From contig NC_082613.1 in the NCBI RefSeq assembly GCF_030936135.1, positions 1,674,001 through 1,738,000 of the forward strand: a stretch of 64,000 nucleotides of DNA, given 5' to 3'. The notes under the pieces are model-generated. The model did not search any database. It had not been told where the DNA came from and was given only the letters and a program-made list of their open reading frames with translations. Of the stretch, positions 1-11,500 are shown piece after piece. How positions within the stretch are numbered: the stretch's first letter is position 1; every line of letters begins with the position of its first letter. The DNA comes from Gavia stellata. Lineage: Eukaryota > Chordata > Aves > Gaviiformes > Gaviidae. The position numbers and the translations under genes were made by a program.

Positions 1-554
1 CATGAAGATGTTTGGGATAAAGCTGCTCCCACTCACTGCGGTAGCACCGGAATCGCTCAAACTCACACGTCTGGCAGGGTCCGCACCAGCGCCGAGAGGT
101 CTCTTCCTCCCTCCAACGGGAGGACCGCCCTCTCCTACTGCAAAACTCGGTTCTTGTCTTCCTTTAACAAAACCTAAGGGTTTTTCCTCAAGTTGTGTTC
201 CTCCCAGTGTTTTACCAGACCAGCACCCCCAAACACAGCTAGCAGATTCAGACAAAGAAAACACCCTCTTGTCTTCCCTGGGGTTAATAAACCCCCCAAA
301 ACGCAGCGGCGCATCCCAACCCAGACACTCCTTCAACACCCAGGATACAGTCAGAGCATCACAACGTGCCCGCCACCCTCAAGGGTTTGGAGCACCTTTG
401 CACAGGTGCAGACAGCAGCACGCATACAGCACACGTGCGTGCATTTACGTTTATTTAAAGTGAAAAGCACCTTCCTGCCCTGATCTAGCCCCGCTTTGCA
501 ACCCTGGCTGTCGCAACCAGACGCAGAAAAGCAATAAACCAGCAGCGCTCTTGC

Positions 555-572
555 AAAAAAAAAGTATTTATT
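555..572 (-). terminator. GMEB2 polyadenylation signal (candidate)
   Basis: On the minus strand AATAAATAC (signal at 567-572) is followed at once by nine T residues (555-563), which would serve as a U-rich downstream element. This is a sequence-only prediction. Confidence 0.5.
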
Positions 573-1859
573 AGCTCATTAAAGTGACCTGTCGTCGCTG
601 CTGCTGCCAGATCATTTGTAGAAACCCCAACACTTCAAGCACCCGACTCCTCCCAGCCGGAGACAGTGTGAACATCGCTGCAGCCGCTCGGCGCACGTGT
701 GCCCTGAAACAGGACCAGGTGAAACTCGCAGCGAGTTGAACGGTCGAAGGAGTACTGGGGGGTCAGTTACAGAACGGCTGCTCAAACCCAGCGGGGAGGG
801 AACAGCAGTGCCCAGCGCCCGCGGGACGAGGCGCCCGGCGCGATGCTGGGGACCAGGGAGCAGCCTGATCCTGCACCAGGGATCCTGCACCAGGGTCACA
901 CCTCGTTAATAAGTGCAAGCTCCTCAGAGCGCTGCCGTTCAGCTCTTCTCTCTGCACGTTCAACAGCACGTCTCTGCCTTATGGCATGATCTTCACAACC
1001 AAAGGGCTTTGCTTAAATATCGCCGTTTGCGTAAAAAAAAATCCCAAAGAATGGATTTTTTTTTTTTTGAGAAAACTAGAAAGAGACCCTAAATCCTCAG
1101 AAGCTATAGCTCTTCCCGGCCACCTGGGTTTCTCTCCCTCCTCCTTTCCCCAGCAGACCTGGGCAACCCGCCGTGACCAGCGCCACGAGAGCTCCCGCTC
1201 GTTTCCACCACCCAAAGCCAGCATCACACGCAGAAGCCAACCTCCCAGGGCTTGCGCCCGCGCTGCCGTACGGAGCCTCTTCCTGGTTTCGATGACCACA
1301 CGCATCCCATGGACAACCTGCTGTCAGCATCCCCTCTCCCTCCCCAGAGCCCCCCAGGGACGGGGGGGGGGCATCCGGCTCCCTGACACCTCCCATCAGT
1401 TCACGCCAGACCCCTCGGCAGCCGGATCGGTGCCTGCTCAGCGCTTCGCCTGCTTTGGCTTTCGCTACCGCCTTTGCCTCCCTGCCCTGTGCCCTGGCTC
1501 CTGCCCGCTCCTCTAATGGATGCTGCTCCAGCTACGCCTGCAGATGAGGCAGGGCTGACGAGCTAGAGCGGAATAACTATTCCAAGAGAACGAGGGAGGA
1601 AAGCTTTATAAAAAATTAAGCTTTTTTTTTTTTCCTCTCCTCCAAAGAGGGCAGAGCATTTTTGCCTTTCCGTTCTCCAGGCATCTCTCCTCCCTCTCCT
1701 TCCCTCTGACCTGAACCTCCTTGTTACCGACGTGAGCCGCTCTGAGTCTCGTTAACCCGTGCCCCTCGTTACACCGCTCCTCATCCCGCAGCGCAGCCAG
1801 AGAAAAGGCAGTTCCACCCAGAGCGGCACGGCCAGCGTCCCTCCAGGCAAGTCGCCCTT
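567..1859 (-). other. GMEB2: GMEB2 3'UTR (probable)
   Basis: The sequence between the GMEB2 stop and a minus-strand AATAAA at 567-572 has no coding exon I can recognise on either strand. Its length of about 1.3 kb is reasonable for this gene. A further minus-strand AATAAA at 450-455 could give a longer form. Confidence 0.6.
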
Positions 1860-2500
1860 TCACTTCTGCTCTGCCTCGTCGGCCACTGCGGTCACCTCGA
1901 TGGCGGCGTGCTCGTCGCTGGCAGCCTCGGTGGCACCGGACGGGACGGTCACGACCGTGCTCCCGCTGGGAGCCATTTGTGTCACGTTCTGGATGGTCGT
2001 GCCGAGTCCCGGCAGCGTCAGCAGCTGGAAGGGGCTCACCACCTTCACGACCGTGCTGCCGTCCTGGACCGCGGCCGTGCTCAGCACCGTCAGGTTGGAA
2101 GCGTCCGGGTGGATCTCCACCGTACCAGGGAAGGTGGAGCCGGCGGAGGCCAGTACCGTGTACCCTCCCAGCAGCGGGGAGGCCGGGGAGCTGGCGGCGG
2201 GAGGCTGGGACGGGCTCTTCCCCAGCACCGAGGGCGGGAGGGCTGAGACCACTTTGCCGAGAGGGAGGTTGGCAAGCTGGGAGACGGGCACGCCGGGCGT
2301 GACGGCGAGCTGCGCCGGCTGGGACAGGACTTGGGAGGTGATGGCAGCTGGTCCGGAGGTGGCCCTGGTCAGCCTGGGACGTTTTAAAGGCGTGGGGACA
2401 GAGACGGGCGTGAGGGTCATCAGGACGTTGTTGAGGTGCTGCGATTTGTGCTTCAGCTCCTTGGCTCGCTTGCGGTGCTCGTCACACTGCTGCTCCAGAG
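1860..2500 (-). CDS. GMEB2: GMEB2 last coding exon (residues 318-530 and stop)
   Basis: It opens [20 protein letters not shown], the end of the coiled coil, followed by [17 protein letters not shown], where KRPR looks like a basic nuclear-localisation segment. A long low-complexity Ser/Val/Thr/Pro tail ends [11 protein letters not shown] and TGA at 1860-1862. Acceptor TCTCTCCAG at 2501-2503. Confidence 0.96.
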
Positions 2501-5500
2501 CTGGAGAGAGAGGAGGATCAGCTCAGCCCCGGGACAAGCTTCCCAGGGACCGCGGCAATGCCCGGAGTGGCAGCAGCCCATCCCACCGCGGCTGGTTTAG
2601 CACACGCCAACTTTAACACAAGTCCCACTTTCTTAGGCAGACAGAAAACGAGCTGGCAGCGAGGGCCAGCGCCAGAGCACCGGCGTGTGCCGGGGGCATA
2701 CCTGCCAAATCCCGCGCGTACTGCTCCCTCGAGCGATCCATCTGACACTTGTGGCTGGCCAGGACCTTCTTGACCAGATCCAACATACCGAAGTTCTGGA
2801 CTACGTTGTTAAGTAAAACAGCATCTTAAAAACAAGACACAGATCTTTAATGAACACGAAATTCCCCACGCAAACTATTTATGACTTGGTAAAAAGCCAT
2901 ACGATGGCGAACGCATTCAGCTGAGTCGGCCCAAATATGTGGGAGGGTAACGCAAGAGGCTGGGGAAGAGGAGGAGACAGGAGAAGTCATGAGAAAGTGC
3001 AAGGGGTCACTAGCATATAGAGACTCCTCTCCTGCCTAGCAGGGGTGATAAGAAATCTGCTGGCACAGTAGCTGCAGCGTTATTCCAATGGCCTCAATTC
3101 CACCTCAGTTCCCAAGCCAAGAGTTTGTCCAGACCCAGAGCCAGTGGACAGGAAGCCCCAGGCACAGGGAACTGGAGAACTGAGGCCACCTGAAGTGTCC
3201 CCGAGCACGGCCGAGAGCCTGTCTGGGGAGCAGCCAGGAATGGGATTGAGTTATGACAAACTATGTCCCTATAGTGCCATCCAGATATCCCTAAGGAGAA
3301 AAAAAAATCCGCATGCCCCTCTCCTGAGATGCCTCTGAGCGCCCATGCCAGGTCCTTACCACCGAGCTGCAGCGGGGGATCCTGGGCTCGCTGCTGCAAG
3401 CCCTTCATGGTCTCCACCAGCTCCTGGTGGAACTCATGGATTACTTCTTCCAGGAGACCCGTGTCCTTCAGGCCTCGCCAGAAAGCAAAGGTGTCATCTG
3501 GAGAAAGAGAAAGCAAGGGAGAACCTCAAAATCCTCGGACCGGGTTCTACCGGTGATCCGCTCTGGGTTCCCCTCTTTGTCCCTACAAGGGTGAAGTCTC
3601 CCAGGCGGCAGGTACAGGGCGCTGGGGCAAAGCCCCGTCGGAGCGTGTACCCAAAGGAGGGGCAGCTGGAAAAGGACATGCCTCCCCCATCCTCTGTTGC
3701 ACACAAACAGGACACCAATGCTACAAGAGAAGCCCGTTGCTCAGAGCTCACCGGAGGAGCACGAATGATTTTAGGACCCCTCTGATTTTTTTTTTTTTCC
3801 TAGAGCCACACCGACCATTTGGGCTACGCTTTGACATCTTGGTGCTTAGAAACAACTTCATCCCAAAACGATGCTGCCGTCAGACCGCACACAGGCAGGA
3901 TATAACGCAGCACTATGTGCCAGTAAGCGGCAAACAAATAATCCCAGCGGAGGCTCAAGCAGGGCTGCTCCGGCAGGAAGGGTCCTGCTCCTCATCCCTG
4001 CTGTTTCCCTCTTTCCCTACATCCCCTCCATCCTCTGCCCCGGATACGCAGAGCCCGGCGGGATCCCAAGCCGTACCTCCGATGCTGGTGCTCCAATCGC
4101 TGGCATCCTCACATGTTTCTATGGTAATCGTAGCCGGGGATCCGTTCACTGCAACCAACCGCAAAAAAGAAAAGAAAAAACCCCAAGTCCTGATTTTTCT
4201 CTGTATTTTTCACGGGCTGTTTCTGAGGGAAGCGCTCCCTTGCTGCATTTCTGCGACTTCTCCTTTTTATTGCATAGGACCACTTTTATTTGAACGTAGC
4301 TCTCAAAGCCGAACGGAGAGACGCCCGAGCGGCTGGCGAAGCCGCAGGCAGTTGCTGTGCCAGCAGTACTTATTTTTCCGCACTGGAGTGCAATACCCCA
4401 GGGATTACTTCTGCAACCCTTGCACAAGAACACATGCCCGAGAGCAGCGTTTCCCTCCCGTTCCCCCCTGCATACACACTAGCACTGCTGAGGGCAAAAG
4501 TCAAAGCGATTTAGAGTTGGACTTTTTTTGGCAATCCTTTTTTGCCCAGCTTACAGTTTGCAGGACTGGGACGTCTGGAGGGTTTCTAAAGCCTCGAAGG
4601 GGAGAGCATCCCCCCGCTGCGCAGGGACGCAGAGGAGCTCCCGCCCTCCCTCCAGCTCTGCTGAATCTCAGCGGTTTTGTTACCATAGAGCCAGGGGAAC
4701 CGGCGTCATTCGAGCCGTGCGCAGGAGCGGGATGAATGGGAACGCGGCCAGAGACCCGCGGTGCTGCGTGGAGCGTTTGTAATGCTCAGCCGCTGCCATT
4801 AAATCCGATTACTCTGCTCCTTTACTCTGCAGCCTTCAGGGCTATTCCAGCGGCGTGGGAAGCGTCTCCCCGTTAGCGAGCTGATCCCCACGTTTAACGG
4901 GAGGGCTCGGGACAGGCTGCGGCTCTGGAGCCCGGGGAGGCCGCACCGTGCATCGGCATCGGCTTCCCCACCGCACCGTGCATTGGCATCGGCTTCCCCA
5001 CTGCCCCGCGGTGCCGAAGGCGCTCTGCAGAGCTGGCCAAGGGGCTCGCCCTGCCCTTGCTCTGCTCCCACAGACACCATCAGGAGCTCGGGGTGTGGGG
5101 CTCTTTGGGAGCTGTTCTTAACACGCAGAGGCAAAAGGAGTTAGGAAATATAGAAGCACTTAGAAATGAGAAAGCTTTCCAGTAAAATAGTTGCCTGTAA
5201 TTATAGGTCAAATTGAGTTTAGGGCTACAGCTACGTAGCCACAACACCATTTAAATCCAGTTTTATGAACTACATACACGAGCACAGATAGAAAAAAAAT
5301 CTGTTGTATCCCCTAGTTGTCTTTAATCTTTCATCAGACAAACCCAATAATAATTCAGCCAGGGAGCCTTAAATGAAAACCCCATGATTATTCTGGAAGG
5401 AGTCAGGTTAGAGCTGGGAGGAGGAGGGACTCCCACCCCGGCACCCGCGCAGCAGGAGAAGCCGAGCCGATCCCTGCCTCCCGGGACGAGCCCTACGGAC

Positions 5501-8500
5501 ACAGTGCCCGACCGGCAGCGAGGACAGAAGGGAACTTCATCGAGCAATGACTACTGTTTTCTTACAGATTAATTGCAGTCTTCTGCTTCAGCTACACAGT
5601 TTGGGGTAAGGCAGGAGGCCAGAAGGGCGGCTCTTCGGGTCATGCAGTGTTACAGAGCAACTAGGTGAGTTATTGCATCTCTGCTGAGATGCTCTAACAA
5701 CGACTCTGCCTAGCTCTGCTATGGGGGATCCTGCAACAGAGCAGGGAGAGAAAGCAGAGGATAAAACAACCCGCAAAGCCAAAAAGAAAGGCAACCGTAA
5801 GGGGCATTGGTTATGTGGCATTTGTTATGCTTTAATGCTTCAAAGCCCCTGTTCAGGGTGCGAGGAATGGCTGGACGTACCATCCGCAGAGGCGGGAGTG
5901 AGAGGGATGTACTCCGTCGACGTCTGGCTGGTCAAGGACACCCTGGCTCCGGTCAGGTCGATTTTGGTGCTCCGGCAGGTGTTGGAACAGACCTTCGTGT
6001 GCTGGTAGAAATCCAGCTCTCCCGAGTCCATGATCTTCCTGCAAGACAGGGAGCAAGCACGGGGAGACGCAGGTCACAAGGAGCCGAGACGCAGCTCCTG
6101 GCAGCCTTCACCCCCAAACTTCTCAAAGTCCCAGATGAAAAGCAAAAGCCAGATCAGGCAGAGGCAACGGTCTGAATTTCCCTTCACAAGCCCCCCTGTG
6201 CCCTGACCTGAGAAGTGGCATTAACTAAGAGTTAATTAAACCAGCACCCGCACGCTGCTCTGTACCGGCCACACGCACAGATCCAACCACCACGCAATAC
6301 TCCAGTGGTGGTAAAGCGTTTTGGGAGGCTGGGATGGGGGGAAAAAGTCCATCGAGCACGTTGTGCTGTAGCTGTGGTAAAGAAATGGAACTGATTTGGT
6401 TTCTGACCACTTCCCTGCTACATCCCACATCCTCCTGCGGGATCAAACGGTCAAAGAGTGCGGGGGAGCGCTCGCTTCCCCCACTCAAACCGGGCTCCGG
6501 AGCTGGCGGGAGCCACGAACCCACCGACCTCTCTGAGAGGGCTCTCCGGCATGGGGGGGCTGTAATTTTAACTAGGAGCCCTCACTGGGACTGATGAACT
6601 CCTGGTTCGTGTACGGAGGGGGGAGGAAGGGGAAGAGAAGGTCCCAATCTGGTCCCACCAGCACCTTCCCCCCACACATGCCCGCAGCTTCTAGAAGGGT
6701 TGGCTGAAGTCTCAGTCCAGGGCTGAGACAGTAAGAAGTCTCTTCCTTCCCTTTTTGACTCTACACCTCAAAAAGAGATGGGGCATAACCCTATTTATAA
6801 ACTAAAATAGGGTCTCTCAGCTTAAGCAAAGGAGGTTGCAACATTGGCACACGTGATCTTCCCAGCTGAGGCAAGGTGTCTCCGAGGCATCCCCGGGCTT
6901 TGCTGGCCAAGACCAACCTCAGCTTCCTGCGGTTTGCTCCCACGGGCTGCGGGGCTTGCCTTCACACACGCTGTGTGAAGTTTGGGTTTTTTTCCTTGAA
7001 AAACCTGCCTTGCCAAAGTATAAGCCTATTATGCAAAATCTACGTGGAGCAAAAGCTGCTTAGAAGGAATATGGAGACGCCTGCATTGAAGCAGAAGGAT
7101 ACAGGCAAAGGCAATGTCACCCTGTGAAAAGAGCATAAAACCACTGACAATTCCTGGCAAAAGAGGTGATGCATTTTTATCCTGCCTACAGGCAGAGGCA
7201 GACTTTAATTAAATCGCAGTTTCAGGCTGGTGTTCAGGAAGACCATAGAAGAATTCAATTGCTGCAGTTAAGACTGGAGAAGAGGAATGCTTGCATAAAT
7301 AAGCTTTAAATAAGTCCTTGGGGAAAAAAAAAAAAAGTGATATAAAGCAGATATACTGCAATGGGAGCGTTACGTTCATGACCAGGCTTCCATCTGGTAG
7401 GTCACACTGAGGACCCGTAGACAGCACGGCCCGACCACCACTGGCCATTCAAATTTCCAATCACCTTATGCCAGCTGGGAACGTGGCGTGCTTCAAGTCC
7501 TAAAAGACCGGGAAAGCATTTGTTGCCCCAAATTATTCCCTAGGCACCAGGATAAAGCAAAGCCATTGGACAGACCACATGTGGGGCCAGGCTGTCATTA
7601 AGACAAACGTTCGGTGGCGCATTCATTCTCCCAGCAGCAGAACCACCGTGCCAAGGGCTCCATCCCACCCCACCGTTATCCCCCAGAAAGAAGATGTCTC
7701 CGCTGTTGCTCTGCGGATACAAATGAAGAGACTAACCGGAGCATGATCCCGTTCATCCGGATCGCCCGCTTCCAATCCTTCAGGGTCGACTTGCCTGCCA
7801 AGTGGACAAACTCCTTGGGACTAATTAGGTGATTGTCAAACTGCAAGAGGCAGAAGTGCAACATCAGTGTGACAGGCCATAATGCAATGGAAGCGTGCCC
7901 CACGAGCACGATTCAGCAGCGAAGCCTGGCTGCTGGTGCCCAGCAGCGGAGCTGCATCACAGCCTCAACGTGCTGTTTAAACAATAGCACCAAAACAGAT
8001 TGCTCCCCACCTTAGAGAACATTGACCGAGGTAAAAAAAATCAAAGCCAAACATTGCTTTTCATGGACAGTTAGTCAACAGCTGCTCAAAGCCAAGGGTT
8101 TGGGGGGGTGCAGCACAGAGGAGTTTGCTAAATGCCCAGCCCAGGCAGGACAGCGGGGAAAACCACCCACAGCTTATGCAAAGTATCATTAACAGCAGTG
8201 AGATGCACACGCTCCCACTAACGTGCAGACTCACAATGAAAGTCGGGCTGCTGCCGGTGACGTTTGGGTCCGGGGGCACGCTACGCCCCGCGCGAGCGAG
8301 GGAAGGAGAAGCCCATTTGGTCTTTGACCTCGTGCTACCAAGCCCAACCGTCGATATCAGTGAAACCTCTGGCCTCCCTCACAGCACACACCCACTTCCA
8401 CCGAAAACCAGCTTTAGGGAGTTGGCACACACCATATCGGCAGCCAGCTCTCCCCCTTGCTTTTATTGCCCTACACACCCAGCTGTGCCTGAGCCCATGA

Positions 8501-11500
8501 GCTGACCTAAAAGCAACCTGCAGAATCAGTCCTCTGAAGAGCTGCTTTGCGGCCCATCTCAGAAAGGATTTCCCTAGTCCAGGCTTCCTCTTTTCAATGC
8601 TCGTGTTGACCAACATAGAGCTCGCTCACCGCTACCGCATGAGAAACTGCTTCTCTGAACAAGTGCATGGGCTTCAGTGCAAAGAGAAGACGGATTTTAG
8701 GCAGCAGCATTATCTGCAGCAGTACCCATCCTCTGCCTCGGGGATGGAAAAGACCATCCATCCTACGAAGGGCGAGGACCGTCCCTTGGAAAGCCCTCTT
8801 GCAACAGAGCCCAAGGGAGACGCTCCCTCAGCACGGCAGTGTTGAGTCTGTGTATAAATAGCAGCATCGTCCACGGTATGGTCCTGGAAATGAAAGTTTG
8901 GCCCTGCTCCCCAAATTCATGCAAATTTTTACCATTCAACCTATTCAATAGCTCCCTTACCAACAATCTTCTCAACTTCTCAGCTTTCTCTTACACTGAG
9001 CAGACAATGGAAGCGCCCAAATTTCTCAAACCCTCCAATAATGCAGTTAAATTGAGGCAGCATCTCTCCCCCCAGGACTGCTCAACTTGGCCAAGATGAC
9101 AAATATCAGGCACCACAGTACCAAGAAAGTTACCTCCTCTCCCACCACGATGTGGTTCTGATGCAAAGCAGCTTACCAAAGCTCAGCAAAACCAGGACAA
9201 GCCAGGCGAGCCTGCAACGCGGGCACGGGAAGGCATGAGTCCAGCGTCAAGGCCCTTCCTTCTCACCTGCACACACTTCACGTTGATCCCAGGGCACACA
9301 AACTTTCTCCAGATGAGGTTGGCTTTGCTGTCGCCGCAGGTGATGGGGTAGACAATCTCTGCCTCCAAACTGTCCTCATCTTCAGCCATCTTCACTTCTC
9401 ACAGGGAACAGAGGAAGGGACAGATCAAAAAGAAACGTGAGTCGCAGCCCCCGATTCACCACCCCGACGCACACGTACAGCGACAAGGCAGTTTTGAAGC
9501 TCAGGATTAAAAAAGAACTGTAGATGATGCGTGGTGGGCTGTGTTGGGGTTTGTGGCCACCACTCACTTGCACTTTGCTACTAAAGCATCCAACGACTCA
9601 AATTCCACAGGCAAAACAGCGCAGGCAGATTTATACCGATCCGGCTGCAGCTGAGTGCGTGAAATCTGAGAAGTCAGCAGCCAGAGCTTAAAAAATTCAA
9701 TTCTGGATAAAAACGAAAGGAATGGTGGTGTTCAGGTAATTGTCCATTCACCTTTAGTTTTAGAGCGCAACTGTTTCAAAGGCAGCTCCAGCCCGGCTGC
9801 TCACCGTCTTTGCTCGCTAAATTCGCTTTTGCTTGTAATCAAAGCCAGCGAGTTTGCTGCAAATCTGACATCCCCATCGCAAGCCCGAAGGGCAGGAGCC
9901 AGCGGTGGCCAGAGCCAGGGTCTCATCCTGCACCAGGAGAGGGCAGCAGCAGCCCAGCCAGCAGCCGCCAGCTCCCTCCCCGTCACCCAGCCCCTGCAGC
10001 TCCCCGGGCTCCCCTGGGTGCTGGGGAGAGCATCCCCGGTACCCCCGGGAGAGCATCCCTGGGAGAGCATCCCCGGGCCCGCCGCCAGCTCTGCACAGCA
10101 GTGGCCAGACCCTCTCGGCCGGCACCAGCGCAGGGTTGTGCCACATCGGGGTGGCGGAGCTGGCACGGCTCAAGCGAGGGGCTGCGGCGCGGGCTGAACC
10201 TACCTAGGACCGCTTCCTTCAGATGCGTGGAGGCTGTAAAGGCGGCAGCAGCCGCAGCAGCTGCATTTTCGGTCTCCAGCGTGTCTTCGTTTATGTCACC
10301 GCTGGTAAGAGAGTCAGAGAGGCAGAGTTAAGCCACGCAGATGTGCCACCCCCACACCCGATAGAGCCATTGCTTCAAGAGTCTCTCAGACCACATTTTC
10401 CCACAAGAGCTAAAAGTCAGCTCTGGTTTTGAGAGGCTCAGCTCCATTTTTCCATGAAGAGCCTCGCAGCAGGCAGGACTGCTGCCAGCAGCCCGGCCGG
10501 CTCTGCCTCGTCTCCCTTTTAACCCAGCCCCATGGAGCTGCCTCCAGCACAGCCCATGCAGGGGAGCTGGCGTGGAAGGATGCTGTCAGCACGGCCCCTT
10601 GCTCAGAAGTCACTGCCAGCCTCTGGCAGCTTCGCCTGAGAAGATTTCCCCAAGAAAAACATGTGCGGAACAGGCTGCCGCTGTCTGGGCGATGGACTGG
10701 CTGAATCCCCTGGTACACGGGATGCTCCCAGGAGCAGGACCTCAAGGAGCCACAAACACACTATAAAGGAGTTCGACAAATCCTAACAGCGAATCTGTGA
10801 GCAGAGATAACATAACGTGAGCTACAGACCCTTGCGATCCCATCTCTGAGCCTCTTACAACTTGGTGTACCCATGATATTAACTAATAGCTGGCTATCCA
10901 ACTGCTTTCATCCTCCCCGCCCCGGAGATCTGCGGCTTCTCTTGGCGCTTTGCCGATGGAGCCACACAGCTGGTCCCGCACCGCATCCTCGCTGCTCGCC
11001 CATTCCAGCTCTCGCCGCGGCGTGCAGAGCCCCAAACCCCTCCAACAAGCTTCGGTGCACGCCCAGACAGGACAGGCATTTCGGGCTGTGATCTGGGACA
11101 CGCTCCTCACCCCCTCGGCCGGGAGGGTCCCGCGCGAGGGAGGAAGCCCGCGCTGGCACCCTTACGGATCCGACCTGCGCGTCACAGCCAGCTCTCAGCA
11201 TGGACCATTCCTAATGGGTTTTAAAATGTGCGTTTGGTTTTGTTATTGAAGATCTCTAATCACTGTGGCAAGCTTGCCGGACCTCTTCAGGGTCCTGCAG
11301 GAGGGGAGAAACAACAGTTAACTTGTCACATGCTTCAGCATATAAACTTCCTAAGGAAGACTGTAAGGAGAAAAAAAGGTTTAAACCAGAAAACTACCCC
11401 ATTTTGGTACCACGGATGAATTAAAAAAGGGTTCCAGTGACTCATCGGAAACCGCATTTCTCACCCGCGATGCCACGGGGACAAGCAAATTCAAGAGCGA

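Larger units (their letters stand above)
2825..5880 (-). other. GMEB2 introns between residues 206 and 277
   Basis: Intronic intervals 2825-3359, 3498-4076 and 4149-5880. No protein match, RNA gene or mobile element was recognised apart from the 30-bp duplication at 4941-5000. Long open frames here match no family I know. Confidence 0.7.
6039..10203 (-). other. GMEB2 introns between residues 76 and 154
   Basis: Intervals 6039-7736, 7841-9266 and 9395-10203. Ordinary intronic sequence. Nothing beyond the short repeat at 10023-10078 was recognised. Confidence 0.7.

Noticed and set aside
533-538. Plus-strand AATAAA near the window start as the 3' end of a plus-strand gene
   Set aside because: No upstream plus-strand coding sequence is recognisable in the window, so the hexamer alone is not evidence.
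1759-2616. A 285-codon plus-strand frame opposite the GMEB2 last exon
   Set aside because: It is the antisense shadow of the real GMEB2 exon, which has clear family similarity and splice sites.
3737-4735. A 332-codon plus-strand frame
   Set aside because: It spans a minus-strand GMEB2 exon and its introns, contains no recognisable domain, and has intron-like composition.
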